The notes under the pieces were generated by a model. The model was not told the origin of the DNA and did not search any database. It worked only from the letters and a program-made list of their open reading frames with translations. Shown here one piece after another: positions 33,927-42,314 of a DNA stretch of 55,090 nt (position 1 is the stretch's first letter; each line of letters begins with the position of its first letter). Made by a program: the position numbers and the translations under genes. The DNA comes from Candidatus Alcyoniella australis (GTDB taxonomy: Bacteria; Lernaellota; Lernaellaia; JAVCCG01; Alcyoniellaceae). The stretch spans positions 1-55,090 of the forward strand of contig JAVCCG010000034.1 in the NCBI GenBank assembly GCA_030765605.1. Reading direction: 5' to 3'.

Positions 33927-35123
33927 TTAGGGCTCGACCCAGATCGGTGCGGCAACGAGCCAATCGCCGTCGGTCTGGATCGCCTTGGCCACAAAGAAGG
34001 TCGCTTCGCTGACCGCGAAATCGAGCTGCGCGGTGCAGAACGTTTCGTCCAGACAGTCGATGGTCTCGAGCAGCTCCAACTGCGGGCCGTAGATCTCGAT
34101 CCGGTCGAAGCCGTCGGTCTCGTCGTCGTCGATCGCCTCCAGATCGAGCAGCAGCTCGCTGTGTCCCTTGAGGATCGAGCCCATCCAGCAGGTGTCCTGG
34201 GCCATCATCCGCAGCGAGGCGTTGAGGTCGTAGCTCATGAAGCTGCGGCGCTGGTCCATCGCCTCGTACAGCGCCCCGCGCGTCAGCCCGTCGAGGTACA
34301 GCCCGCTGCGGCGGTCGTTCTTGGTGCCCCAGTCGGCGCCGTGGTTGTCCTGGTTGTAGGTCGGCGAGACGTGCCAGCCGTTGTCCAGGGCCAAGAAGTA
34401 CAACTCCCAAACGTCCCCGCCGCCGTTGAACTCAAACAGGTTCATGTTCTGATCGACCTCGGGGAAATAATCGAAATCTTCCCAGGTCTGGTAGGGGTCG
34501 CTGCCGGGATGATTGAACTGGCCGACGCACTCTTCGCAGGCGACCAAGTCGTCGTAGAAGTCGTGGAAGTCCAGCTGGATCATCGGGAACAGCTCCGCGG
34601 AGTTGAACACGTTGTTGTGCCCGGTCGATTGAAACAGCGGCAGCCGGAATCCCGAGCCGTACTCGAAGCCGCAGTCCGACAGAAATACGTCGGGATCGTA
34701 CGCCTCGTCAGCCTGCTCCATGCATTTGGGATAGCGGTTGACCGGCAGCGGGAAGTAGAGCTGCTCGAGGTGGTCGGTGACCAACAGGATGTCCAGCTGC
34801 GCCGTGTCGCGGGCGTAGGCAAAGGCGTCGGCAGGGGTCTGCTCGCCGTCGGAATAGCCGGTGTGGCAGTGCATCACTCCCCAGTACGGGTCGAACTCGC
34901 CCTGGATGCAGCCATCGTTTTGTTCGTCGTCGTCGTCATCATCGTCGTCGTCGATGTTGTCGTCATCATCGTCGACGTCATCATCGTCGACGTCATCATC
35001 GGCTGCGTCGTCGTCGATGTCGTCGTCGTCATCGCCCTGGCAGCCCGAGACGCTCAGAGCGAGAAAAACCAATGACGCCAAAAGCGCCATGAGCAGCAAC
35101 GCTTTAACCGTGTGCGGTTTCAT
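33927..35123 (-). CDS. PHP-domain lipoprotein with Asp-rich linker
   Basis: 398 residues. Signal peptide with lipobox VSGC (Cys28), then Asp-rich linker (about 31-66), then a PHP-superfamily hydrolase core with HCHTGYSDG (His85, His87, Asp92) and LLVTDHLEQ (Asp and His ligands), later FNHPGS and SPTYNQDNHGADW (His-rich metal region). PHP enzymes are metal-dependent phosphoesterases that normally work in the cytoplasm; here one is anchored by lipid outside it. ATG at 35123 after GGAG six bases upstream; the longer frame upstream is non-coding. Likely extracytoplasmic phosphatase or nuclease, inferred. Substrate unknown. Confidence 0.85.
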   Translation of the reverse strand: MKPHTVKALLLMALLASLVFLALSVSGCQGDDDDDIDDDAADDDVDDDDVDDDDDNIDDDDDDDDDEQNDGCIQGEFDPYWGVMHCHTGYSDGEQTPADAFAYARDTAQLDILLVTDHLEQLYFPLPVNRYPKCMEQADEAYDPDVFLSDCGFEYGSGFRLPLFQSTGHNNVFNSAELFPMIQLDFHDFYDDLVACEECVGQFNHPGSDPYQTWEDFDYFPEVDQNMNLFEFNGGGDVWELYFLALDNGWHVSPTYNQDNHGADWGTKNDRRSGLYLDGLTRGALYEAMDQRRSFMSYDLNASLRMMAQDTCWMGSILKGHSELLLDLEAIDDDETDGFDRIEIYGPQLELLETIDCLDETFCTAQLDFAVSEATFFVAKAIQTDGDWLVAAPIWVEP

Positions 35124-35136
35124 TTTTTCTCCAAAA

Positions 35137-35976
35137 TTAAGTCGCGCGGATACCCTCGGTTTTGGTCGTGAGGACCAACACTCCGCCGAGAATAACAAGC
35201 AGGCCCACAACCTGCATAATGCTCATCACAGTACCGAGCACGATCAGCTCCAGAATCGGTGGGCTGGCGATCATGATCGAATTGATTGTGGGTACGATCA
35301 CCATCGCCCGTCCGCGGAAGAACGCGAGCTGGGTCAGCACCAGCGCCACCGTGCCGGTGGTCAGCGCGATGTACGGGAATGGATTTTTAAGCTGTCCGAG
35401 GAAATCGTTGCCCGACTGGATCAGCGCCAAGTCGGCGAGCATCAGCGAGAAGCCGATGAACAGGCCGGCGGTTGCGCCGAAGGTCAGGCTGATCAGCTTG
35501 TTGGTTTTCCAGGCGGCCACGCACAGCAGCAGCGTGAAGCTGCCGATAATGCCGATGACGATGAACAGCTTGGCGATCGGATAGCCCTGAAAGATCTCGA
35601 TCGGCTTGTTGAAATAGCCCATCAGCATCGTGCCGGCCAACACCATCAGGCAGCCGATGGCCTCGCGTTTGCCGAAGCGCTCCTTGAGCACCACCGAGGC
35701 GAAAATCACCAGGCCGACGATTCCGACTCCGCAGGTGGCCGAGACGATGCCCGCCTTGTCGGTGAGCTTCATCGCGTAGGACAGCAGCGGCGATGCGGCG
35801 AAGGTCAGTAGGAAGCCGGAGGCCCAACCGGCGAGGTCCCGCCGGTGTTCTTTTCTAAAGGCCTTGAAGCCCTGCTTGAGGACCTCGACCTTCATTTTTT
35901 GCACACCCTTTCCAACGTTGAGGAAAGTGGCTGCTGTTGCTGAAATTAAGATGCCCGCGATTAAAGTGCTTTCCAT
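35137..35976 (-). CDS. DMT-superfamily transporter, NIPA-like
   Basis: 279 residues with about nine membrane segments. The N-terminal helix carries ATFLNVGKGVQKMK and the second repeat includes AGIVSATCGVGIVGLVIFAS, with KxxLxEx at the cytoplasmic loop; both features fit drug/metabolite transporters and NIPA-type magnesium transporters. No operon partner is evident except the PHP lipoprotein 13 bases downstream. ATG at 35976 without a strong Shine-Dalgarno. Substrate undetermined. Confidence 0.72.
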   Translation of the reverse strand: MESTLIAGILISATAATFLNVGKGVQKMKVEVLKQGFKAFRKEHRRDLAGWASGFLLTFAASPLLSYAMKLTDKAGIVSATCGVGIVGLVIFASVVLKERFGKREAIGCLMVLAGTMLMGYFNKPIEIFQGYPIAKLFIVIGIIGSFTLLLCVAAWKTNKLISLTFGATAGLFIGFSLMLADLALIQSGNDFLGQLKNPFPYIALTTGTVALVLTQLAFFRGRAMVIVPTINSIMIASPPILELIVLGTVMSIMQVVGLLVILGGVLVLTTKTEGIRAT

Positions 35977-36036
35977 CGTCCGGTGGTATTAACCGACAAT
36001 AAAAATGAAAGCAAGAGTGATCGGCTAAGAAGGGTT

Positions 36037-36064
36037 GGGACGGCGCCCTGGTGGGCGCCGTCCC
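36037..36064. other. Strong 12-bp hairpin
   Basis: GGGACGGCGCCC and GGGCGCCGTCCC are perfect inverted repeats around a TGGT loop. It lies in the gap upstream of the transporter (minus strand) and downstream of nothing coding on the plus strand, so it is not obviously a terminator. It could be a leader structure or a REP-like element. Confidence 0.5.
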
Positions 36065-36177
36065 GTGGGGGGCTCAGGAGGTGCTCAATGGCACCAAAGG
36101 AAGCCGGCATCCAGGGCTGTACTGAGTACCGACCTCCGTGGGGGCGCTATGTTCTCGACAGAAAATCGCCGCGTTGT

Positions 36178-36378
36178 TCATGACATCTCGATCACGATTT
36201 CGTTCGGCTCGTTGCTGGGCTTGCGTTCGTCTTTCTCGTTGCGCGGTTTGCGCAGCGGAAAACGATCGTCCAGCGGTAGTCGCATTTGCGGGCGCCGGCG
36301 CTCGAGCCTTGTGCCGCATTGCTCGCAACAATCGCCAATCACCGGATGCCGGCAGTTTTCGCAGCGTGGAATTGTCAT
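36178..36378 (-). CDS. Zinc-ribbon miniprotein
   Basis: A 66-residue protein beginning MTIPRCENCRHPV with CENC (residues 6-9) and CCEQCG (about 17-22), a compact zinc ribbon, then a strongly charged Arg/Lys/Glu/Asp tail. Start is secured by AAGGAGAGG before the ATG at 36378. Such proteins often bind RNA or protein. Isolated on the minus strand, so probably its own transcript. Function unknown. Confidence 0.7.
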   Translation of the reverse strand: MTIPRCENCRHPVIGDCCEQCGTRLERRRPQMRLPLDDRFPLRKPRNEKDERKPSNEPNEIVIEMS

Positions 36379-36639
36379 CGCCTCTCCTTTGTTCTATGAC
36401 AATTCTCCTCGGTCCGGGGTTCCCCGGTTATGTTTCTAGTCATATTCGAAATGCAAGCAAGGTGCCGAAATCGCTGCGCGGTGAAATCGACTGATATTAA
36501 AGGGGAAGCTGCTGAATAGTGCTTCAGTCGTCAGCGCCGAATATCACAAATCTGCTGTGACGCCTCAGCATTTTGAGTGTGCCGACTAACAATCCGGCGC
36601 TGCTTGTAACAGTGCTTACGCGGTGTTACATAGGTCCGC

Positions 36640-37599
36640 ATGGATCATCCGGGCTCGGAACGCTTCGAGCGCTTCTGGCGCGAGGAACTGGGCATCAAGC
36701 GGCCGGTGGGCGAGGCGTATGGGCGCTGCTATCTGCCTCTGGCGCAGATCATCGCCAGGCGTTGCGAGGCTTGCAAGCCGCTGCTTGTCGGGATCTGCGG
36801 ATCACAGGGCTCGGGCAAGTCGACCTGGGCGCGGGCTCTGGAGTTCATTCTCGAGCACCGCGGACTGCGCGCGGTCAGCCTGTCTCTGGATGATCTGTAT
36901 TTGCCGTGGGAAGAGCGCGAGAAGCTGCAACGGCAACAGCCGGATAATCCGTACTACGCGATCCATCGCGGCAATCCCGGAACCCACGATCTGGAGTTGG
37001 GAATCAACGTTCTGCAAAGCCTGAGCAACGCCGATGATCAGACCGTGACGCGGCTGCCGCGCTTTGACAAGTCGTTGCGCAACGGACGCGGCGAGCCGTT
37101 GCCCATGGGGCAGTGGCCCGTTGTGCGCGGACGGCCCGACGTGGTGTTGTTCGAGGGTTGGTTCGTGGGCGCCAGGCCGCTGGAGCGCGAGCGCTTCGAG
37201 GCGCTCAAGGCCCGGCATCCCCAGGTGCTAAAATACGAGGCAGAGTACGATCCGGCCGGGGAGTACGGCTGGGAGATCAACCTCGGGCTGGAGCAGTACC
37301 GCCCGCTGTTCGAGTTGCTGCAAATGCTGATCCTGCTCAAGGTGCCGTCTCTGGACAAGGTCGTGCAGTGGCGGCAGGCTCAGGAACGGCGGCTGATCAG
37401 CGATCGGGGGCAGGGCATGACTCCCGAACAAGTGGAGCGCTTTGTGCAGCCGTTCCTGCTGCTCACCGCGCTGCACTGCCTGGATGCCATGGGCGATTTG
37501 CAACAGGGGCACGCCGACGTAATCGTGCAGATCGGCGATGATCAACTTCCCGAGCGTCTGCATCACATGGTGCGGACGGACGATCGGAGGAAACCGTGA
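36640..37599 (+). CDS. P-loop kinase of the D-glycerate 3-kinase type
   Basis: 319 residues: Walker A GSQGSGKST (about 54-62), then SLSLDDLYLP (about 79-88) with the sugar-kinase DD motif, RFDKSLRNG and FEGWFVGARP (the family signature resembling LEGWCLGARP). The uridine/phosphoribulokinase-related fold phosphorylates glycerate or a similar small polyol in the cytoplasm. ATG at 36640 preceded by TAGGT. Stop overlaps the next start by GTGA. Other PRK-like kinases are possible; the glycerate call rests on the signature. Confidence 0.75.
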   Translation: MDHPGSERFERFWREELGIKRPVGEAYGRCYLPLAQIIARRCEACKPLLVGICGSQGSGKSTWARALEFILEHRGLRAVSLSLDDLYLPWEEREKLQRQQPDNPYYAIHRGNPGTHDLELGINVLQSLSNADDQTVTRLPRFDKSLRNGRGEPLPMGQWPVVRGRPDVVLFEGWFVGARPLERERFEALKARHPQVLKYEAEYDPAGEYGWEINLGLEQYRPLFELLQMLILLKVPSLDKVVQWRQAQERRLISDRGQGMTPEQVERFVQPFLLLTALHCLDAMGDLQQGHADVIVQIGDDQLPERLHHMVRTDDRRKP

Positions 37600-39140
37600 G
37601 AACGATACTGCTCATCGGGCTGGCGCTGGGGCTGGCGATGCTACCTATTCTCGGCTGCACATCGGGCGACGACGATTCTGACGCGGACCAGGCGGACGAC
37701 GACGCTGACGACGACGCAGGCGACGATGATTTGGGCGACGACGACAGTCTGATCGACGACGACGACGAGCCGCTGCCCGACGACTACCTCGCCCATTGGC
37801 CCCAGAGCAACGTCGAGCCCGCGGATTACAATCAGACGCCCGCCGCGGGACCATTGCGGGTCAAGGCCGAGCAGTACGATCTGTGGCACGAGGAGCATCA
37901 TCAGCCTTACCACGGCGGCACGGTGGGCGCGCTGTTCAGCGACGATGCGCGGACAACGCTCAGCCGCTACTTCGATTGGAACGACAGCTGCGAATGGACC
38001 GGCCTGTACCTGGGCAGCCAGTCGATGCGCTTTCACGTCACCGGCGAGCCCCAGGCCAAGGCCAACGCGCTGCGCACGGTGCAGATGCTCTCGGGCAACC
38101 TACACGTTACGGACACGCCGGGGTTCATCGCCCGTTATTGGGCCGAGCAGGATCCGCTGATCTATCCCAGCGACTCCTGGTGCGATTCCCAGGAGCGCTG
38201 CCACCGGATCGAGAGCGGCGAGTTCGCGGGCAACTGGTGGTGGGGCGAGACCAGCCGCGACATGTACAACGGCTGGTTCTTCGGCATGTCCCTGGCCTAC
38301 GACCTGGTGGACGACGAGCAGATGCGCGAGACGATCCGTGAGGACGTGACCCACGTGCTGACCGTGCTGATGGACCAGGACTGGATGATCCTCAACCAGA
38401 TCGGCGAGCCCACCGACTCGGCGCCCAACGTGATGGCCAACTTCCGCCTGGCCTGGCTGACCATCGGCTACCACATCACCGGCGATCGGCGGATCAAGGC
38501 CGAGCTGCAATATTGGTTGCGCGACGACCGCCGGACCACGCTACGGCTCTCGAGCCTCTCGTTCATGAACCGCTATACTCAGTATTTCGGCAACTGCCTC
38601 TCGCACGAGTATTGGTACAACCTGCTGCGACTGGGCAAGGTCTACTTCAGCCCCGAGGACTACGCGTTTCTGCTCGATCTGTTCGAGAGCCAGGCGCACA
38701 CCTATACGCGGCTGTCGCACAATCCGTGGTTCAACGGCGTGTTCATGAGCCAGGGATTCTACCGGCCCGAGGACGGGGACGACCCGTATCTGGAACAACT
38801 GCTGGAGGATCTGACCGACTTTCCCGAGGCGCCGAACCACAGCTATCACCTGGCGGCCCGCGATCCGTCGACCTACGTCCTCGACCCGATGTCGGTCTTT
38901 CTCCACGACCTGATGCAGGCCGTTCCGATGCTGGCCGATATCATGGGCAACGTCGATGTTCAGGCGCTCGAGGCGTTCCCTGTGGGCCGACAATGCGCCA
39001 CCGATTTTCTGTTTCAGCGCAATCCGTTCCAAATCGAGGAATGCGGCGTTGACAACCCGAAGGCGGTCAACCCCGGCGTGGACTACCTGCTCCCATACTG
39101 GCTGGCGAGCTACCACCGGTTCGCGGATAAACCCCTCTGA
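37596..39140 (+). CDS. Asp-rich-linker lipoprotein with a helical, sugar-hydrolase-like domain
   Basis: 514 residues starting from GTG with GGAGG five bases upstream. Lipobox ILGC (Cys21), then about 35 acidic residues, then a long helical domain rich in Trp, Tyr and His: HEEHHQPYHGG, NGWFFGMSLAYDLVDD, and LSHEYWYNLLRLG. The repetitive helices resemble (alpha/alpha)6 barrels of polysaccharide lyases or six-hairpin glycosidases, but no diagnostic motif is seen. It would face the periplasm or outside. Coupled to the glycerate-kinase-like gene, suggesting a shared sugar route; inference. Confidence 0.7.
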   Translation: MRTILLIGLALGLAMLPILGCTSGDDDSDADQADDDADDDAGDDDLGDDDSLIDDDDEPLPDDYLAHWPQSNVEPADYNQTPAAGPLRVKAEQYDLWHEEHHQPYHGGTVGALFSDDARTTLSRYFDWNDSCEWTGLYLGSQSMRFHVTGEPQAKANALRTVQMLSGNLHVTDTPGFIARYWAEQDPLIYPSDSWCDSQERCHRIESGEFAGNWWWGETSRDMYNGWFFGMSLAYDLVDDEQMRETIREDVTHVLTVLMDQDWMILNQIGEPTDSAPNVMANFRLAWLTIGYHITGDRRIKAELQYWLRDDRRTTLRLSSLSFMNRYTQYFGNCLSHEYWYNLLRLGKVYFSPEDYAFLLDLFESQAHTYTRLSHNPWFNGVFMSQGFYRPEDGDDPYLEQLLEDLTDFPEAPNHSYHLAARDPSTYVLDPMSVFLHDLMQAVPMLADIMGNVDVQALEAFPVGRQCATDFLFQRNPFQIEECGVDNPKAVNPGVDYLLPYWLASYHRFADKPL

Positions 39141-39299
39141 GTCGCGAAACGTCCGCCTTTTGCAGGGACGCGCGATCAACTATCAATCCCGGGGGTCTGG
39201 CGACGGAGGAACGGTAATGATATATACATGACCGATGCATGACACCGTGTTATTGATAATTGCTGGTCAGCGATAATTCGGGTTTTTTAAAGCGGATGG

Positions 39300-40292
39300 A
39301 TGGAGATGAAGCAGTCAAGCGCCGACCTGCGTAAGCGGGTTAATCAGATCTTGGAAATCGCGCCGGAGCAGGTCGTGCAGATTCCCGGCGAAGAAATCCA
39401 ACTGCTGATTCGCGAGCTGGTCGCCGTCCATACCAGGTTGGCCGAGAAAACGCAGATCCTCGAATCCAACGGCCGCGACCGCAGCCGTAATCCGCTGGTC
39501 AACGACATCAGCAATAGGCATAGTTCGCTGGTGCCGCAGTCGCAGCTCGCGGCCCAGCTACAACAAGCGCAAAAATTAGAAGCGATCGGTACCCTGGCCA
39601 GCGGCGTGGCCCACGAGATCAACAATCCGCTGGCCGCGATCCTCAACTTCGCCGAACTGATCAGCGAGGAGCAGGAAAACAGCGAGAGCAGCCGCGACTA
39701 CGCCACGCGCATCGTGGCCGAGACCAAACGCGTGGCCGACATCGTGCGCAACCTATTGGCCTTTACCCAGCCCGAGTCCAAAGACTCGTGCGGATTGCAG
39801 ATCAGCGAGCTGATCGTCACCTCGTTGTCGCTGGTGCACACCATGCTGTGCAAGGACCTGATCGAGGTCTTCATCGACGTCAACGACGAGCTGCCGCCGG
39901 TGTGCGGCAACGGCCAGAAGATCCAGCAGGTGCTGGTCAACCTACTGACCAACGCCCGCGACGCGCTCAACGAGAAACACGTTGAGCCGGATAAAGACAA
40001 ACTGCTTTTAATCAACGCCAAGAGCGAGCTGCGCAAGGAACAACCCGGCGTGGTGATCGAGATCGAGGATCACGGCGCGGGCATTGAGCGCGATATCATC
40101 CATCGAATTTTCGACCCGTTCTTCAGCACCAAGCCCCACGGGCAGGGCTCGGGGCTGGGGCTGTCGATAAGCTACAATATTATTAAACAACATCAGGGAG
40201 AGCTGACCGTAGAAAGCTTGCCTGGTCAGTACACGCGGTTCCAAATCTGGTTGCCTGCAGCGTTAAAAGCGCAGGACAACGCAACGGAATAA
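39300..40292 (+). CDS. Sensor histidine kinase without input domain
   Basis: 330 residues. A 90-residue N-terminal helical part precedes HisKA with GTLASGVAHEINNPLA (phosphorylated His105), then HATPase: LVNLLTNARDAL (N box), DHGAGIERD (G1), FDPFFSTK and GQGSGLGLSIS (G2). No membrane segment or PAS domain is visible, so sensing likely comes through the N-terminal coil or partner proteins. It lies 28 bases before the response regulator. ATG at 39300, ATG at 39306 also possible. Confidence 0.92.
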   Translation: MEMKQSSADLRKRVNQILEIAPEQVVQIPGEEIQLLIRELVAVHTRLAEKTQILESNGRDRSRNPLVNDISNRHSSLVPQSQLAAQLQQAQKLEAIGTLASGVAHEINNPLAAILNFAELISEEQENSESSRDYATRIVAETKRVADIVRNLLAFTQPESKDSCGLQISELIVTSLSLVHTMLCKDLIEVFIDVNDELPPVCGNGQKIQQVLVNLLTNARDALNEKHVEPDKDKLLLINAKSELRKEQPGVVIEIEDHGAGIERDIIHRIFDPFFSTKPHGQGSGLGLSISYNIIKQHQGELTVESLPGQYTRFQIWLPAALKAQDNATE

Positions 40293-40320
40293 GTTCTTCA
40301 AGCTGGGGTGGGGATAAATC

Positions 40321-40722
40321 ATGGCACGCGTACTTGTTGTAGACGACGAGCAAAACATCCGAATGGCGTTCAGCGAACTGCTGAGGCGCGATGGCCACGA
40401 GGTCTACGACGCTGGGGATGTCAAGGGGGCGTTTGCCCTGCTCAACCAGTACAAGTTCGACGTGGCCTTGCTCGACATCCACATCGACGAACGCCAGAGC
40501 GGGCTGGATCTGCTGGCCGCGATTAAGGACAACCACAGCGACGTCGAAGTGATCATGGTCACGGGCAAGCCGATGGCGAGCAACGTTTACCAGGCGCTGT
40601 GCGAGGGAATCTTCGTCTTCCTCGTCAAGCCGGTGATGGCCAACGAGCTGCGCGAGGTCGTGCGCAGCGCGGCCAACCCAAAGGCGATCAAGACCTCCGA
40701 GAAAACGCCCTCTGAAATTTAG
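40321..40722 (+). CDS. Receiver-only response regulator
   Basis: 133 residues of a CheY-like receiver: acidic pair Asp8 and Asp9, phospho-acceptor Asp52 in LLDIHID, Thr81 and Lys103 in LVKP. No DNA-binding or enzymatic domain follows. Together with the kinase 28 bases upstream it forms a two-component pair whose output must be through protein interaction, for example with the receiver-less sigma-54 activator at 32898 (inference). ATG with GGGGAT 6 bases upstream. Confidence 0.93.
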   Translation: MARVLVVDDEQNIRMAFSELLRRDGHEVYDAGDVKGAFALLNQYKFDVALLDIHIDERQSGLDLLAAIKDNHSDVEVIMVTGKPMASNVYQALCEGIFVFLVKPVMANELREVVRSAANPKAIKTSEKTPSEI

Positions 40723-40915
40723 CCTGGAATATTCAAGGGGCTCATACTGCGGCTCACAATAAGCTCGCAATAAATTGATCGTCGCGGCAAAGCTCGTTGA
40801 ACCGCGAGCTTACTGCGCTCGAAATTTTCCAGCAGATCCAAGCCGGCCTGCTGACGAATCATCATCAATGATCCCGGTAGATTCTAACTCGGTGTGTCGT
40901 TGACTCACTTTTAAC

Positions 40916-40971
40916 GATGTGAAAACATCCGGCCGGTAGCAAAAGCGGCGTAGCGCGGCTGCGCCGGCCGG
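40916..40971 (+). promoter_or_regulatory. Structured 5' leader with GAAA-tetraloop hairpin
   Basis: GATGT-GAAA-ACATC (40916-40929) is a perfect 5-bp stem with a GNRA tetraloop. An 8-bp CCGGCCGG pair (40929-40936 and 40964-40971) encloses about 27 bases of GC-rich sequence. The second arm adjoins the GAAGGAA Shine-Dalgarno of the gene at 40985, so the stem could occlude or expose it. I cannot match it to a known riboswitch class. Confidence 0.5.
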
Positions 40972-40984
40972 AAGGAATCACACG

Positions 40985-42076
40985 ATGCGTAACAGCTTAA
41001 CCAAGGCGATTTTCGCACTGGCCCTGGTGCTTGGCCTGATCTTTTTCATCGGCGCCGCCTGCCCCACGGGCGTTGAAGAGGATGAGGACGAAGACGATCA
41101 GGAGCCGGTCGAGCGCGGACCGAGGCTGATCGACAACAGCGACGGCACGGTCTCGGACCTGGATCAAGGCTTGATGTGGCAGACCTCCGGCTCCAGCGAA
41201 CAGCAGGCATGGTGGGTGGCCAACGAATATTGCGGCACGCTCAACAGTGTGGGGTACGCCGGATACAGCGACTGGCGTCTGCCGGACATCACCCAGCTGC
41301 GCACGCTGGTCGACGGCTGCGAGACCACCGGCGAGAGCGGAACCTGCGGTGTGGACGCGGACTGCCTGGATCGCGATGCGTGCTTTAACGCCGATTGCTA
41401 CGGCTGCCGCCAATACGAGGGCCCCTCGGGCTGTTACTGGAACGAGCTGTTTGTGGGCCAGGACTGCGGGATGTATTGGTCGTCCTCCATCGAGCAGGGG
41501 AGCGAGCGCGCCTGGGGGCTGGACTTCTCCAACGCCTCGCTGGTCGACGAGCAGGGGACGCTGCCGGCCAACACGCGTTGCGTGCGGCCGCAGTACGCGC
41601 CGCTGATCGACAACGGCGATGGCACGGCCAGCGATCCGGTGAGCAAACTGACTTGGCAGAACACGCCCTCCAAGTTCGCCTGGGACTACGACGACGCGTT
41701 GATCTACTGCCAGGAGCTGACCCTGGCAGAGCACAAAGATTGGCGACTGCCCCAAATCGACGAGCTGCGTTCGCTGGTGCGCGGCTGCCCGCAGACCGAG
41801 CGCGGCGGACGTTGCGACGTTACTCCCGAGTGCCTGCTCAACGCCTGCTACGATGATAATTGCAAGGGCTGCACCGACGATGAGGGCCCGCGCTACGACG
41901 CGCTGTTGACCAACCGCGAGTACGCGCCGAACCATAACTACATCTCGGCCACGTTCCACCCCTCCGAGGGCCGCGCCGACGACCAGTGCGCTTGGTACGT
42001 TGATTTCAATTACGGCCGCGTGGCCTGCCTGTATAACAACGCCCAGGCCGAGGTGCGCTGCGTGCGCGACCGCTGA
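40985..42076 (+). CDS. DUF1566 (Lcl-type) lipoprotein, two repeats
   Basis: 363 residues. Signal peptide ends IGAAC (Cys26), then an acidic stretch of about 12 residues, then two copies of the DUF1566 fold, each with GDGT/SDGTV, DWRLPxIxxLRxLV and a closing RCVR. The two copies carry extra Cys-rich segments (CGVDADCLDRDACFNADCYGC and its partner) that may form disulfides. Lcl-like proteins act in adhesion or matrix binding in some bacteria. ATG with GAAGGAA 7 bases upstream. Expected on the cell surface or periplasm. Confidence 0.85.
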   Translation: MRNSLTKAIFALALVLGLIFFIGAACPTGVEEDEDEDDQEPVERGPRLIDNSDGTVSDLDQGLMWQTSGSSEQQAWWVANEYCGTLNSVGYAGYSDWRLPDITQLRTLVDGCETTGESGTCGVDADCLDRDACFNADCYGCRQYEGPSGCYWNELFVGQDCGMYWSSSIEQGSERAWGLDFSNASLVDEQGTLPANTRCVRPQYAPLIDNGDGTASDPVSKLTWQNTPSKFAWDYDDALIYCQELTLAEHKDWRLPQIDELRSLVRGCPQTERGGRCDVTPECLLNACYDDNCKGCTDDEGPRYDALLTNREYAPNHNYISATFHPSEGRADDQCAWYVDFNYGRVACLYNNAQAEVRCVRDR

Positions 42077-42126
42077 TCCGGGACTGGGGTAAATGATGAC
42101 AATATTTGAGTAAACGCGAGCAGGGC

Positions 42127-42311
42127 CGGCTCAAAGCCGCCTCGGCGAGCCTACACACAAAGATCGTTTTTACGATCTTTACTCCACCTCACGAATCTTC
42201 CGACGCGGGGTGGATCAATGTATTACGACCATAGATGTTCGCGAGCCTTGCCCCCGGCTCAAAGCCGGGCGCGGGGAGGGTCGTTGCATTACGACCAGCG
42301 TTCTACGCGAG
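42127..42311. repeat. Cluster of palindromic intergenic repeats
   Basis: Holds CGGCTCAAAGCCG (42127-42139), CCCGGCTCAAAGCCGGG (42253-42269) and two related stretches beginning ATTACGACCA and ending CGCGAG (42222-42245 and 42288-42311). The reverse complement of the same combination occurs at 48205-48279. Non-coding between convergent genes. Looks like a REP-type family. Confidence 0.75.
42159..42180. terminator. Symmetric AT-rich hairpin, possible bidirectional terminator
   Basis: AAAGATCG and CGATCTTT form an 8-bp stem around TTTTTA. It ends in TTT on both strands and lies between the convergent DUF1566 and rodA genes. Stem is not very GC-rich. Confidence 0.45.
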
Positions 42312-42314
42312 CAA

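Noticed and set aside
34921-35035. Regularly repeated GTCGTC/CATCATC sequence taken as a repeat or CRISPR-like array
   Set aside because: It is the coding strand complement of an Asp-rich lipoprotein linker (GAC/GAT codons), in frame, without spacers.
40929-40984. c-di-GMP (GEMM) riboswitch before the DUF1566 gene
   Set aside because: A GNRA loop is present but the conserved core GACGCAAAGCC and the paired receptor are not found.
42222-42311. Two ATTACGACCA...CGCGAG units read as a CRISPR array
   Set aside because: Only two imperfect copies with a palindrome between, irregular spacing, and an inverted copy elsewhere; no cas genes.
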